Position numbers and translations under genes: made by a program. Shown here one piece after another: positions 1 through 9,268 of a stretch of DNA of 64,000 bases. Below the pieces are notes generated by a model. The model did no database searches, had not been told where the DNA came from, and saw only the letters and a program-made list of their open reading frames with translations. The stretch's first letter is position 1. Each line of letters starts with the position of its first letter. Source of the stretch: Bin103 sp002238925 (lineage in GTDB: Bacteria > Spirochaetota > Spirochaetia > SZUA-6 > Bin103); the NCBI GenBank assembly GCA_965208065.1, contig OZ242313.1:4278001-4342000 (forward strand). Direction: 5' to 3'.

Positions 1-786
1 GGGCATCGGCGCGCCGGTGCTGGCGATCGACACCAAAGTGCCCCCGCTCCAGGTCGCGTTGATCGAGTCGTACACGTCCACCTCCGTGTCGTAGTTGTCG
101 AAACGGGCGAACACGGCACGTGGGTCAGCCCCGGTGAGGAACGCCAGGTAGGCGCCGACATGCGCCACCTGGGTGTAGATCTGTCCACCGCCGCTGACCG
201 CCGGATCGGCGAACGACGCCGGTTCCGGAGGCAGGTAAGGCGGCTGGCTTTCGAAGTTGTCACTGCCGGCGAAGACCTGTTCCCACGGCAGTCCGCGGTA
301 GATGCCGATGCAGAAGTTGGTCATCAGCACACTGATCATCTTGATGTCGCCGAGGGCGCCGGAGCGAACCAGCCGTTGCGCCGTCGCAGCGTGGGCGGTG
401 TAGTGCCACGGCCCGCTGAGCAGGAAGTGCACGCCCTGGCGGTCCGCCAGGGACACCAGTTCGCCCGCCTCCGCGGCGGTGATGGTCATCGGCTTTTCGA
501 TCAGCACGTGCAGCCCGCGCTGCAGCGCCGCTGTGGCCTGCGCGTAATGGACGTTGGGCGTGGAACTGATCACCACCGCGTCGAGCGGTTCGCGGTCGAG
601 CGCCTCTTCGACCGATGCGGCGGCGCAGGGAACGGCGAAATCGCGGGCGATGCGCTGCGCCACCTGCCGGTCGCGGTGGTGGACGCAACACAGATCTGCC
701 CCCGGGTGGCGCAACAGCGCCGGAATGTGCGCCGTGGTACCCCACCAGCCAGCGCCGATGACTGCGCAGCGGACCCGTTTCGTCAT
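1..786 (-). CDS. Gfo/Idh/MocA family NAD(P)-dependent oxidoreductase, C-terminus cut by window edge
   Basis: The reading frame is open from an ATG at 786 to the window edge (262 codons), so the C-terminus is missing. The N-terminus reads MTKRVRCAVIGAGWWGTTAH, a Rossmann fold with a GxGxxG-like loop. A LIEKPMT stretch near residue 95 carries the EKP motif that supplies the catalytic or cofactor-binding lysine in this family, and the GGGQIYTQVAHVGAYL segment matches the substrate-domain helix. Family members oxidise or epimerise sugars, inositols and related polyols with NAD(P). It is divergent from the sugar-binding protein gene at 937, so the shared 150-bp spacer may control both and the sugar imported next door may be its substrate (inference). 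The exact substrate cannot be read from sequence. Confidence 0.9.
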   Translation of the reverse strand, partial: MTKRVRCAVIGAGWWGTTAHIPALLRHPGADLCCVHHRDRQVAQRIARDFAVPCAAASVEEALDREPLDAVVISSTPNVHYAQATAALQRGLHVLIEKPMTITAAEAGELVSLADRQGVHFLLSGPWHYTAHAATAQRLVRSGALGDIKMISVLMTNFCIGIYRGLPWEQVFAGSDNFESQPPYLPPEPASFADPAVSGGGQIYTQVAHVGAYLAFLTGADPRAVFARFDNYDTEVDVYDSINATWSGGTLVSIASTGAPMP

Positions 787-936
787 GCCCGACAGCGTGA
801 GCCGCACAGCAGCCTTCGTCAAGAAACCGCACAGCCGCCCGCGCGACGGATCAAGGCGGTATCAAAAGCAGGCCGGTGATGCGTCAAACGCCAATGCCAT
901 TTGACGGGCCACGGCGCGCGTCACGAGGAGGTGCTC

Positions 937-2283
937 ATGACCATGACACATACACGGACCGTTCGCGCCGTACTGCTTTGCGGCGCCGTCCTGCTGGCAG
1001 CGCCAATTCTTGCGAGCGCCGCACCGGCCGCGGAAGAGCCGGCCGCGGCCAGCGGCGACATGCCGTACGCCGGCCAGTCCATCCGGGTGCTGCACGACAA
1101 GCGCCCCAACACCGAAAACCTGCTGGACCTGCTGCCCGAGTTCGAAGCGGCCACCGGCATCTCGGTGACTGTGGACATCATGCCGGAGAGCGAGGTATTC
1201 GCCAAAGAGCAGGTAGAGTTGAGTCAGCAGGTCGGAACCTACGACGTCATGCAGTACATATGGCTGTTCCAGCCCGGATGGGAACGTGCCGGCTGGATGA
1301 TCGACCTGAATCCGTACATCGCGGACGCCGGCAAGAACTTCCCCGGCTGGGCACGATCGGACTTTGATGACTCCGTGCTCGGCATCCTGTCGGTGAACGA
1401 CAAGCAACTCGGCATCCCGTTCATCAGCTTTACCAACGGCTTGTTGTACAACGACATCATCCTGAAGAAGTACGACGTGGCGGTGCCCACCACGCTGGAG
1501 GAGTTCGAGGCCGCCGCTGCGAAACTAACGCGTGAGGATCCGGAATTGGGGCAAATCTACGGTTACATGGCGCGTGGCGGACGGCGCGGCACCGAGGACA
1601 CCAACTCCTGGATCCAGGTGCTCAACCTGTTCGGCGGCAATTTCTTCGACGACGACTGGAACTGCAGCCTGAACGCGCCTGAGGCGGTGGCATCGCTGGA
1701 GTGGTACGTCCACATGGTCGAGGAGTATGCACCGCCGGGTGCCAAGCGCGCCGGATGGACCGAAGTGGTAACCGAGTTCACCCAGGGCCGGGTCGCCATG
1801 ATCATGGAGGGTTTCGTGGTCTGGGAACAGTACAACGATCCCGAGCAGTCCAAGATCGCCGGCCACGTCGGGTTGGCACAACTGCCGGACAGTCCGGAGC
1901 GCGGACTGGCCGTGGGCGGCGCTTGGGGACTCGGCATTCCAAACACGGCCAAGAACAAGGATGCTGCCTGGCAGTACATTCAGTGGCTTACCAGCACGCC
2001 GGTGGCAAGCCGCCTGTTTCTGGCCACTACCCGCGAGGCCAACCTGGCGGTTTACAGTGTGTCCCCGAATGCACCCGGCGCTCCGCCCATGGAAGAGGTG
2101 GTCGCCAAGATCTTCGCAGACACCGATCCTGCCGGGTATCCGCCGATCACCAATTGGAACGAGGTATCTGACAAGATCGGCCTGATGTTCTCCAATGCGC
2201 TGTCTGGCGAAATGAGCGCGCAACAGGCAGCCGACGAGGCGTGCGAGGCAATCGATCCGCTGATGGAGAGGGCGGGCTACTGA
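937..2283 (+). CDS. Sugar ABC transporter substrate-binding protein (family 1, MalE/UgpB type)
   Basis: This 448-residue periplasmic binding protein captures a sugar or oligosaccharide and delivers it to the permeases at 2540 and 3475. Residues 1 to about 30 form a signal peptide (charged start, then AVLLCGAVLLAAPILASA). The mature part has the family-1 layout, with an aromatic-rich ligand region, the FTNGLLYNDIILKKYD hinge segment and a late GGAWGLGIPNTAKNKDAAW block typical of sugar-binding proteins. I chose ATG 937 over the in-frame TTG at 901 because a GAGGAG ribosome-binding site lies 7 to 13 bases upstream and the signal peptide begins there. It is first in a SBP-permease-permease operon. 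No ATPase is encoded here, so a shared MsmK/UgpC-type ATPase elsewhere is likely. Confidence 0.92.
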   Translation: MTMTHTRTVRAVLLCGAVLLAAPILASAAPAAEEPAAASGDMPYAGQSIRVLHDKRPNTENLLDLLPEFEAATGISVTVDIMPESEVFAKEQVELSQQVGTYDVMQYIWLFQPGWERAGWMIDLNPYIADAGKNFPGWARSDFDDSVLGILSVNDKQLGIPFISFTNGLLYNDIILKKYDVAVPTTLEEFEAAAAKLTREDPELGQIYGYMARGGRRGTEDTNSWIQVLNLFGGNFFDDDWNCSLNAPEAVASLEWYVHMVEEYAPPGAKRAGWTEVVTEFTQGRVAMIMEGFVVWEQYNDPEQSKIAGHVGLAQLPDSPERGLAVGGAWGLGIPNTAKNKDAAWQYIQWLTSTPVASRLFLATTREANLAVYSVSPNAPGAPPMEEVVAKIFADTDPAGYPPITNWNEVSDKIGLMFSNALSGEMSAQQAADEACEAIDPLMERAGY

Positions 2284-2539
2284 CCCGACCCGACCGGCCG
2301 CGCCGCAGCACCATGCCGGGGCGCAATGCTCGTCCGCGGCAGACCCGCGTGGCGCGGCCGTGTCATTACCGGTACCGTTGCCCGTCCGCCGCCGGTCCGC
2401 GCCACTGGCGCCGGCAATCCGTGATGCAGTCGGCGCCGGCAGCTCTCCGACACCTCGACGGGCGACCGTCCGGAACTCTGCGGCTGGACGCTGAGTGCGT
2501 CCAGACAGCAGCCGTTCGGCGCCCGCCGAGCCTTTGAGC

Positions 2540-3478
2540 GTGCGCATCGTGGCACGCGTGTCCGACGCTGGCGGCACGAAGGGCGGACGCCGCCGCAGGC
2601 TGTCCCGTGCCTGGATCGCCTGGCTGCTCCTGGCCCCAACCCTGCTCGTCCTGGTTCCCTTTCCCCTGTACCTGCTGGCGACCATCGTCCAGAATTCGTT
2701 GTTCGACTGGACCCTCACCATGCCGTGGCTGGGCAAGTTGTTCGTGGGGTTGGGCAACTTCAGGACCATCCTCGGCGACGCCGACTCGCTGCATAGCATT
2801 CTGACGGCGCTGATCTTCACCCTCGGCACCCTGACGGCGGAACTCGGACTGGGTATCTCCGTTGGGCACCTGCTGATCCGCGAGACGCGGTTGATGTCGA
2901 CTCTGCGCGGCTTCATCCTGCTGCCGCTGGTGATCACCCCGGTGGTGGTCGGGCTCCTGTGGCGAATGATGTATCAGGGGGATCTTGGCATCATCACCTA
3001 TCTCCTGGGCGTCCTTGGCTTTCCCAAGATGACCATCCTCGCACACTTGCAGTTGGCGCTGCCGGCGGTGGTGGTGGTATCGATTTGGCAGAACGCACCG
3101 TTTCTTATCCTGGTAACGGTAGCCGGTCTTAAGGCCCTTCCGACCGAGCCATTTGAGGCCGCGCTGATCGACGGCGCCAGCGGCTGGCAAGTATTCCGGC
3201 TGATCACCATCCCGCTGTTGCGCCCATTGCTCTACATCGCCTTGCTGATCCGCTTCATCGACGCGTTCCGGCAATTCGATCTGATCTACATCATGACCGG
3301 CGGGGGCCCCGGTATCCGGACCGAGACCATCAGCATGCACATCTTTCGCGAGGGATTCCTCGTGTTCCACATGGGGTACGCAGCGGCGTTGACCATCGTG
3401 TTGATCTTCGTGGTCAACCTGTTCGCGATGCTTTACTTCACCACGGCCGCGCGTGGTTCAAGGACGGGTGTGAGGTGA
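2540..3478 (+). CDS. Sugar ABC transporter permease, MalF/UgpA type
   Basis: Inner-membrane permease with six or so hydrophobic segments; the first follows a basic stretch (GGRRRRLSRAWIAWLLL). The cytoplasmic EAA loop that docks the ATPase reads EAALIDGASGWQVFRLITIP near residue 210, which assigns it to the MalF side of the pair. It is the middle gene of the operon 937-4305, about 210 bases after the binding protein, and its stop overlaps the next start by four bases, indicating translational coupling. The start is uncertain: GTG at 2540 is chosen because it leaves a normal short N-terminus, but GTG 2495, TTG 2534 and GTG 2558 are in frame and none has a convincing ribosome-binding site. The ligand is unknown. 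Confidence 0.88.
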   Translation: MRIVARVSDAGGTKGGRRRRLSRAWIAWLLLAPTLLVLVPFPLYLLATIVQNSLFDWTLTMPWLGKLFVGLGNFRTILGDADSLHSILTALIFTLGTLTAELGLGISVGHLLIRETRLMSTLRGFILLPLVITPVVVGLLWRMMYQGDLGIITYLLGVLGFPKMTILAHLQLALPAVVVVSIWQNAPFLILVTVAGLKALPTEPFEAALIDGASGWQVFRLITIPLLRPLLYIALLIRFIDAFRQFDLIYIMTGGGPGIRTETISMHIFREGFLVFHMGYAAALTIVLIFVVNLFAMLYFTTAARGSRTGVR

Positions 3479-4305
3479 TCCACCGCGCTTCCAGCCGCCC
3501 CGGCCAGTGGTTTCGAGGCACCGCCATCGTCCTGATCATGGTGTTCTTCATGTTTCCGATCGTGTGGCTGTTCATGACGGCGTTCAAGACCCCCATCGAT
3601 GCGTTCTCCATACCGCCGAAGGTATTCTTCGCGCCTACGTGGGACAACTTCGTCGCCGTATTCCGACAGCACAACTTTTTTCTCTATTACCGCAACACGG
3701 TGGCGATCGCGGTCGTCTCGACTCTGCTCTCCATGCTTGCCGGGACGCTGGGCGCGTACGCCCTTTCGCGGTTCGAGTTCCGCGGCAAGGCAGCGGTGGC
3801 GGGCCTCATCCTTGGCAGCCGGTTCGCGCCTCCGATCGCCATCATCCTGCCGGTATTCGTGGTGGTGCGCGACCTGCAACTGCTCGACACGTACTATCCT
3901 CTGATCGCCCTCTACACGCTGGCGAACCTCTCGTTCGTAGTGTGGCTGATGCGCTCTTTCTTCGACGACGTGCCTATCGAAATCGACGAGTCCGCGCGAG
4001 TGGACGGCTGTTCCACGCTGGGGATCCTGTGGCGCATGGTCCTGCCGCTGGCGCGCGGCGGCCTGGCGACCACAGCCATCTTCTGCACCATCCTGTCCTG
4101 GAACGAGTTCCTGTGGGCGCTCTTGCTCACGTACGGCAACGCCACCACGCTGCCGGTCACCATGAACGCGTTCATCATGGAGAGTGGTATCGCCTGGGGC
4201 CAGATGGCCGCCGCGTCGGCCCTGGTGACCGTACCCCTTCTGGCATTCGCGCTGCTCATTCAGAAGCAGTTCATCCGCGGTCTGACCTTCGGCGCCGTAA
4301 AGTAG
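3475..4305 (+). CDS. Sugar ABC transporter permease, MalG/UgpE type
   Basis: Second permease of the sugar transporter, 276 residues with about six membrane segments. It begins at a GTG inside the GTGA overlap with the preceding permease, so the two are almost certainly co-translated. The EAA loop reads IDESARVDGCSTLGILWRMV near residue 180, and the C-terminus ends in the short basic tail (QKQFIRGLTFGAVK) characteristic of MalG-type subunits, where the penultimate GAVK helps set contact with the ATPase. It closes the operon; the 460 bases after it hold no convincing gene. Confidence 0.92.
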   Translation: MIHRASSRPGQWFRGTAIVLIMVFFMFPIVWLFMTAFKTPIDAFSIPPKVFFAPTWDNFVAVFRQHNFFLYYRNTVAIAVVSTLLSMLAGTLGAYALSRFEFRGKAAVAGLILGSRFAPPIAIILPVFVVVRDLQLLDTYYPLIALYTLANLSFVVWLMRSFFDDVPIEIDESARVDGCSTLGILWRMVLPLARGGLATTAIFCTILSWNEFLWALLLTYGNATTLPVTMNAFIMESGIAWGQMAAASALVTVPLLAFALLIQKQFIRGLTFGAVK

Positions 4306-4613
4306 CAGCCGGACTGCCGGACGCCGATCTGGGTTGTCAGGCGGAGCGGGCGGCAGTGGGGGGCCGTTACGCAGCCGGGGTCGCGGCGTTGGTGCCACAG
4401 GATCGGCAGCATCTGCGCCCAGGCGCGCAGCAGGCCGCGGGGAGCCGGCGGCAGGTCGGATTCGATGGCCGCGCGCAGCCGGTGCAGGTTGTAGAGTTTC
4501 AGCGGTAGCCCATATGTAGTTTGGACGGAAGCGAGACTGTGCGGGCAGCCCCGCGGTACCGAAAGGATCGCGAATATGTAGAAAATCACGAGAAGGTTGC
4601 GCGCACCACTTGA
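4306..4613. other. Intergenic stretch without recognised gene
   Basis: This stretch separates the sugar permease from the HNH-type gene. Short open frames exist on both strands, including a minus-strand one with a moderately protein-like segment (LYNLHRLRAAIESDLPPAPR at about 4420-4505), but none has a plausible start, a ribosome-binding site or a family I recognise. It may be the tail of a decayed gene. No terminator hairpin was obvious to the eye. Confidence 0.4.
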
Positions 4614-4952
4614 CGCGATTTTCTCGGCGCGTATCGGCTCGCTGCGGCGCGCGGAGGCCCCTCCGACACTCCGACAACCATTTGGCTTCCGTACGGGCGG
4701 CAGCGCCCCGCTGGGCGGCCTTCCGGGCGCCGTTCCACCGCCATCGAGGATGCGCTAAAACCTGCGCATGGCACGACCTCTTCCGCCCTCTGGTCCACCG
4801 TCGCCGCGCTTCCCGATTACCTGCTCCTGGCGCAGACTCGGCAGCTCGCGCGCCATGAGCAGGCGCTGCAGGTCCTGGTCCTCGACCACCTGCGCGAGAT
4901 CGAGACTCGGCAACTCCACCTGGCCCGCGGGTACGGCAGTCTGTTCGAATAC

Positions 4953-6428
4953 GTGGTGCGCGAACTGGGCTACACCGCGGCCGCCGCGTGGCGGCGCATC
5001 AAGGCGATGCGGCTGAGTACCCAGATCGGCGTTGCCGGCGAGTTGCTTCGCGACGGCTCCCTGAAGCTGAGCAACGCCGCGCAACTGCAGAACCTGTTCG
5101 AACGCAGCGACCGCAACGAGCGCAACCGGGGCCGTCTGCCGGGCAGTAGCGTGGAGCGCGGCTCCGCTGGGGCGCCCCGGGACGGGGGGTCGCCCGGCGA
5201 CCAGGCCTCGTCGGCGCCGGTGGGTGCCGGCGAGCCGGGGTCGGCGGTGGCGCCGGTGCTGGACGCGGCGGCGCGGGAAAAGCTGGTCAGGCAGGCGGTG
5301 GGCAAGAGCACGCGGGAAGTACAGCAGATGCTGGCGGAGGTGGACCCGGAACTGGCCCAGCCGAACGACCGGCTGCGCGCGCTCGGCAGCGGGCGCTGGG
5401 AGTTGAAGGCGGCGGTCGACGCGGAGTGCCGGCACGGGCTGGAGAAGCTGCAGATGTTGCTTTCGCACACCGACCCGCACCTGACGCTGGGCGGATTGGT
5501 GGCGCGGCTGGTGCGGGACGGCCTGGACCGCTACGACCCGGCACGGCCTCGGCGGGGCCGGGGTCCCGGCGGGCGAGCGTCGGCCAACGGCGAGCGACCG
5601 GCAAACACGCCGGCCCAGCGCGGTACGGAGGTGGTGCGGGGGAACGTAGCCCGCACGATGGGCGGCGCTGTCGGACGCCGGAGCGAAGTCGAGCCCGACG
5701 ACGCATCGCCCGCGGTGGTGTTGAATGGCGTGTCCCGTCCTTCGGCGCCGAAGCGTCACACGGGAGCCGAGCACGGCGGCACCAAGTCAGCGCCGGTGCG
5801 GGAGACGACCTGCCACACCGCTTCGGCGCCGGGACGCGGTCGGGAGACGACGCATGCGAGTCGGCCACGGAAGGCGATGCGGGGCAGCGGCGGGCGGGCG
5901 GCTGCGCTGGCGAAGCGGCAAGGGCGCGCCGCCGGCGACGGCTGGGGAGACGGAAAGCACGGTGTTCCGGGCCGTGCGCCCTGCGCCGTGGAACCGCACC
6001 TCGAAGCCGGCGAACGGAGCGCGTTGCTAGCGCCGGCGCGGGGCCGCCACCGGTTCGCGACTTCGGCGGCGAAGCGGGTTGCGTACGGTGCCGCGTATGG
6101 CGCGGTGGGCTTGGCGGAGCGTTCGCCGGCCCTGGAGCGGCACCTCGCGGCGTTGCACTGCTGCGACGCGTTGCCGGGCTGCCGGTCACGGTATATCCCA
6201 ACGGACGTGCGGCGGGAAGTGTGGCGCCGCGACCGGGGTTGTTGCAGCTATGTCGACCAGCACAGCGGGCGGCGCTGCGGTTCCCGCTACCGGTTGGAGA
6301 TCGATCATATCGTGCCATTCGCGCTCGGCGGCGCTACCGAGTTGTTCAATCTCAGGTTGCAGTGCGGAGCTCATCACAGGTTGCGCCACGCGCAAGCGCC
6401 CCGAGCGCCTCGCGAGTGTGCCAACTGA
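4953..6428 (+). CDS. HNH endonuclease domain protein with DUF222-like N-terminus; 5' end uncertain
   Basis: The C-terminus carries a clear HNH nuclease fold: a C..C pair (ALPGCRSRYIP, RDRGCCSYV), then the core RLEIDHIVPFALGGATEL and a closing CGAHHRLRH. The N-terminus is an alpha-helical region seen in DUF222-HNH proteins, often found near mobile DNA. The middle (about residues 70-400) is low-complexity, Arg/Gly/Ala-rich and probably disordered. The first ATG in frame is at 4953, but the same frame stays open and protein-like upstream to about 4779 (LARHEQALQVLVLDHLREIE), back to a stop at 4611, without any ATG, GTG or TTG. An ATG at 4768 lies in the next frame, so a one-base deletion near 4770-4800 may have separated start and body. 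Confidence 0.75.
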   Translation: MVRELGYTAAAAWRRIKAMRLSTQIGVAGELLRDGSLKLSNAAQLQNLFERSDRNERNRGRLPGSSVERGSAGAPRDGGSPGDQASSAPVGAGEPGSAVAPVLDAAAREKLVRQAVGKSTREVQQMLAEVDPELAQPNDRLRALGSGRWELKAAVDAECRHGLEKLQMLLSHTDPHLTLGGLVARLVRDGLDRYDPARPRRGRGPGGRASANGERPANTPAQRGTEVVRGNVARTMGGAVGRRSEVEPDDASPAVVLNGVSRPSAPKRHTGAEHGGTKSAPVRETTCHTASAPGRGRETTHASRPRKAMRGSGGRAAALAKRQGRAAGDGWGDGKHGVPGRAPCAVEPHLEAGERSALLAPARGRHRFATSAAKRVAYGAAYGAVGLAERSPALERHLAALHCCDALPGCRSRYIPTDVRREVWRRDRGCCSYVDQHSGRRCGSRYRLEIDHIVPFALGGATELFNLRLQCGAHHRLRHAQAPRAPRECAN

Positions 6429-6643
6429 TGCCCGGCGCGCTCAGGTCTGCGGTCGATCTCGTAGCACGCGGGCCGCTAACGAATCGGATGAAGCGGCCCT
6501 CGGGCTGGGACATGACCGGCCACGATGTGAGTGCTGTCTGCCGCCGCTTTACGCGTTCGCACCGTGAAATGACAATGGCGATATGACCGATGTGACAAGG
6601 TCTATCACACTCAAGATCGGTAGAGCCCTGGAATCCCGGTGCC

Positions 6644-7603
6644 ATGAACTCTGACCGCAACGGACCAGTCAACACCAATGACCACGGCGGGCTGCCGATT
6701 CACACCGCTGCTGGCGAGAGAGTCCTGACGTTCGATTTTCCGGCGTTGAGGGTTGGCATTGCGGAGTATCCGGACGGGCCGACGGGGACGACGGTGCTGC
6801 ACTTACCCGACGGCGCGACGGCCGCGATGGACGTTCGGGGCGGTTCGCCGGGGGTGATTGGCGACTACGGCTTTGTGCACGCCATTGCGCTGGCCGGCGG
6901 ATCGCTGCTCGGTCTGGAAGCGGTCAGCGGGGTGGCCGCGGGGCTGCTGGCGCGCGGCGGCTACCGCGCCAGCTTCAGCGATATTCCGCTGGTCAGCGGC
7001 GGCATCGTGTTCGACTTCGGCCGACGCGACAACAGCATCTACCCGGACAAGCGCCTGGGGCGCGCCGCTCTCGACGCCGCGGTACCCGGGCGGTTTCCGC
7101 TCGGTGCGCGCGGCGCGGGAATGTCGGTCACAGTGGGCAATGGACTTCGCTACGACAGCGGCGAGCCCTCCGGCCAGGGCGCGGCCTTCCGCGACATCGG
7201 CGGCGTCAAGGTGTTCGCCTGCGTGGTGCTGAACGCCGTCGGCGCCGTGTTCGACCGCGAAGGAACGGTGGTGCGCGGCCACCTCGACCCGCACACCGGG
7301 CGGCGGTCGAGCCTGGTCGAGAACCTGGAGCGGTACGTCGATGCAGTGCCGCAGCCGGGCAACACCACGCTCACCGTGGTGGTCACCAACCAGACCGTGG
7401 TCGGCCACGACCTCACCCAGCTTGCCCGCCAGGTGCACAGTTCCATGGCGCGCGCGATCCAGCCGTTCCACACCCGCGACGACGGCGACGCGCTATGGGT
7501 GGTGTCGACTCGCGAGGTGAACCCGGCGCAGTGGTCCTTGAGCGCGCTCGGCGTCGCGGCCTCGGAAGTGGTGTGGGACGCGGTGCTGGCAGCCCATCCG
7601 TAA
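6644..7603 (+). CDS. P1 family (S58, DmpA/NylC-like) self-processing peptidase
   Basis: A 319-residue N-terminal-nucleophile amidohydrolase. These proteins cleave themselves before a Ser or Thr, which then becomes the catalytic nucleophile for hydrolysing N-terminal D- or L-amino acids, beta-peptides or amide oligomers. The PGNTTLTVVVTNQ segment places the predicted cut between Asn240 and Thr241, as in NylC; the upstream GDYGFVHAIALAGGSLLGLE and VTVGNGLRYDSGEPSG blocks are the conserved family core. No signal peptide is visible, so it is probably cytoplasmic. It stands alone, preceded by 215 bases without a gene and followed three bases later by a kinase stump. The substrate cannot be predicted; a role in peptide turnover is only a family-level statement. 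Confidence 0.88.
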   Translation: MNSDRNGPVNTNDHGGLPIHTAAGERVLTFDFPALRVGIAEYPDGPTGTTVLHLPDGATAAMDVRGGSPGVIGDYGFVHAIALAGGSLLGLEAVSGVAAGLLARGGYRASFSDIPLVSGGIVFDFGRRDNSIYPDKRLGRAALDAAVPGRFPLGARGAGMSVTVGNGLRYDSGEPSGQGAAFRDIGGVKVFACVVLNAVGAVFDREGTVVRGHLDPHTGRRSSLVENLERYVDAVPQPGNTTLTVVVTNQTVVGHDLTQLARQVHSSMARAIQPFHTRDDGDALWVVSTREVNPAQWSLSALGVAASEVVWDAVLAAHP

Positions 7604-7606
7604 GCC

Positions 7607-7927
7607 TTGCCGGCGCCCGAACAACTCGTTGCCGCCTTTGCGGCGGAGCGCCTGCGGTCCCGGGCCGGTGTGCTGGTGGCCGTCGACGGTGGCACCGGCT
7701 CCGGCAAGTCGACGTTGGCGCGCCGATTGCAAGACGCTTTGGCCGCCGGCGGCGGTATCGATTGCGCGGTGGTGCACCTGGACCACTTCTTCCGGACGCA
7801 ACGGGAGCGCGGCGCCAGGTTGGCGCGGGTGGAGGACAGTCGTAGTTGGCAATCGGTCAGGTCACCGGGGGTTCGATACTTGGTACGGTTCGTGTTAGGG
7901 TGTGGTCTACAAGGAGTTCTTTCATGA
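7607..7927 (+). pseudogene. Truncated uridine-kinase-like P-loop NTPase
   Basis: A TTG-started frame of 106 codons begins like a uridine/phosphoribulokinase-family enzyme: VLVAVDGGTGSGKSTLARRL carries the Walker A loop at residues 28-36, and VVHLDHFF follows where the family has its substrate-binding aspartate segment. After about residue 80 the sequence stops resembling a kinase, and the lid and C-terminal half are absent (full-length proteins are about 190-230 residues). The frame ends in a TGA overlapping the ATG of the next gene, but that gene has its own AAGGAG site, so the overlap looks accidental. Best read as the 5' stump of a kinase whose remainder was deleted when the sugar operon 7924-11029 became its neighbour. 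Confidence 0.65.
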
Positions 7928-9237
7928 AAAAGCTATTGGCCTGCGCGATCATTGTCAGCGCGGCCGCGACACTCTCGTATGCCGCCGGCGAGCAGGAGGC
8001 GGGTGCGGAAAAGGTTACCATTACTGCCTTTGCGGCTGCCGATGCGAGCACCATACAGCACTACAACGAGATCGACGCGATGTTCAACGAGAAGTTCCCG
8101 AACATCAGGATCGAGTGGCAGCCGCAGGCCGCCGAGGGCATCGAGGAGAAATTCATATCGCTCTACGTCACCGGCCAGTCGCCGGACCTGTTCGTGGACG
8201 ACACCGAGCGCCTGCTGCCCCCCGAGCACCGCTACCAGGTATTCGAGAACCTGCAGCCCTGGGTGGACCAGGATCCCGAACTGCAGGACGCCCTGTCGAC
8301 GATGCTGCCCGGCGTGATCGACGGCGTGCACACTGGCGAGAGGCTGTATGGACTGCCCACCCACTATGCCGCTCTCGTCCTGTTTGCCCGCGAGAGCTGG
8401 ATGGACACGCTCGGGCTTGAACTGCCAAGTGATTGGGCCGAGATGCGCGACATGGCCACGGCATTCCAGAACCAGGACCCCGACGGCAACGGCAAGGATG
8501 ACACCATCGGCTACTACATGATGCTGTGGCCCGGCGTGTCCAACCTGCTCACCGCCATCACGTGGTGGTCGGCGGCCGGGTTCAACGAAAACCGCTACGG
8601 CGATTCCCCGGAACCGATCTTCAACAACCCGGAACAGCGGGCGGTAATCGCCGAGATGCGCGACTGGGTCCACAAGTACAAAATAGTCAACGCCGACGCC
8701 CTGGGCGTGAGCGCGGGCAATCTGTACGATGCCATGAACGCCGGCCGGGTCGGCATCGGACGGCTCGGGAACTGGAACGTAAATCGCTTCGACGGCAACA
8801 TTGATGCCGACTACGTGCCGTTCCTGTTCCCGCCGCAGACGCAGGATCAGGCGGCCCCGAACTACGCACCTTACTTCCAGCACGCCATTTCGCTGGTCCG
8901 TGATTCCGACCACAAGGCGGAGGCGCTGGAGTACATGAAGGTGTTCATCAGCAAGGAAGCTCAGGAACTGCGCTACGATGCGATCGGCGCCGTGGCCAGG
9001 ACCGACCTCGATTTCGACGCGCTGGAGGACAACCCGCGGCGCAAGTTCTTCCTGGATACGCCGATGGCCACCACGCCGTATTGGCCGCCGCATCCGTGGG
9101 CTTCCATCTACCGCTCGGTATTGCAGACGTCGCTGGACAAGGTTTTTGCGGACCCGAACGCCGACATCGAGCAGGAGTTCAGCGCGGCCGTCGACGAAAT
9201 CATGAACGAACTGAAGGCCGAAGGGTACATCAAGTAG
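7924..9237 (+). CDS. Sugar ABC transporter substrate-binding protein (family 1)
   Basis: A 437-residue periplasmic sugar-binding protein and first gene of the operon 7924-11029. Residues 1-20 are a signal peptide (MKKLLACAIIVSAAATLSYA), followed by the AAGEQEAGAEK tail frequently seen in spirochaete binding proteins. DPDGNGKDD near residue 185 resembles a calcium-binding loop found in several family-1 members, and many Trp/Tyr residues (ITWWSAAG, YWPPHPW) could stack on sugar rings. ATG 7924 is preferred over earlier in-frame starts because AAGGAG lies about eight bases upstream and the signal peptide starts there. The permeases at 9269 and 10166 follow directly; no ATPase gene is present. 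Confidence 0.92.
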   Translation: MKKLLACAIIVSAAATLSYAAGEQEAGAEKVTITAFAAADASTIQHYNEIDAMFNEKFPNIRIEWQPQAAEGIEEKFISLYVTGQSPDLFVDDTERLLPPEHRYQVFENLQPWVDQDPELQDALSTMLPGVIDGVHTGERLYGLPTHYAALVLFARESWMDTLGLELPSDWAEMRDMATAFQNQDPDGNGKDDTIGYYMMLWPGVSNLLTAITWWSAAGFNENRYGDSPEPIFNNPEQRAVIAEMRDWVHKYKIVNADALGVSAGNLYDAMNAGRVGIGRLGNWNVNRFDGNIDADYVPFLFPPQTQDQAAPNYAPYFQHAISLVRDSDHKAEALEYMKVFISKEAQELRYDAIGAVARTDLDFDALEDNPRRKFFLDTPMATTPYWPPHPWASIYRSVLQTSLDKVFADPNADIEQEFSAAVDEIMNELKAEGYIK

Positions 9238-9268
9238 GGAAGCAGGCGGGGACGGCCGTAGGACGGCC

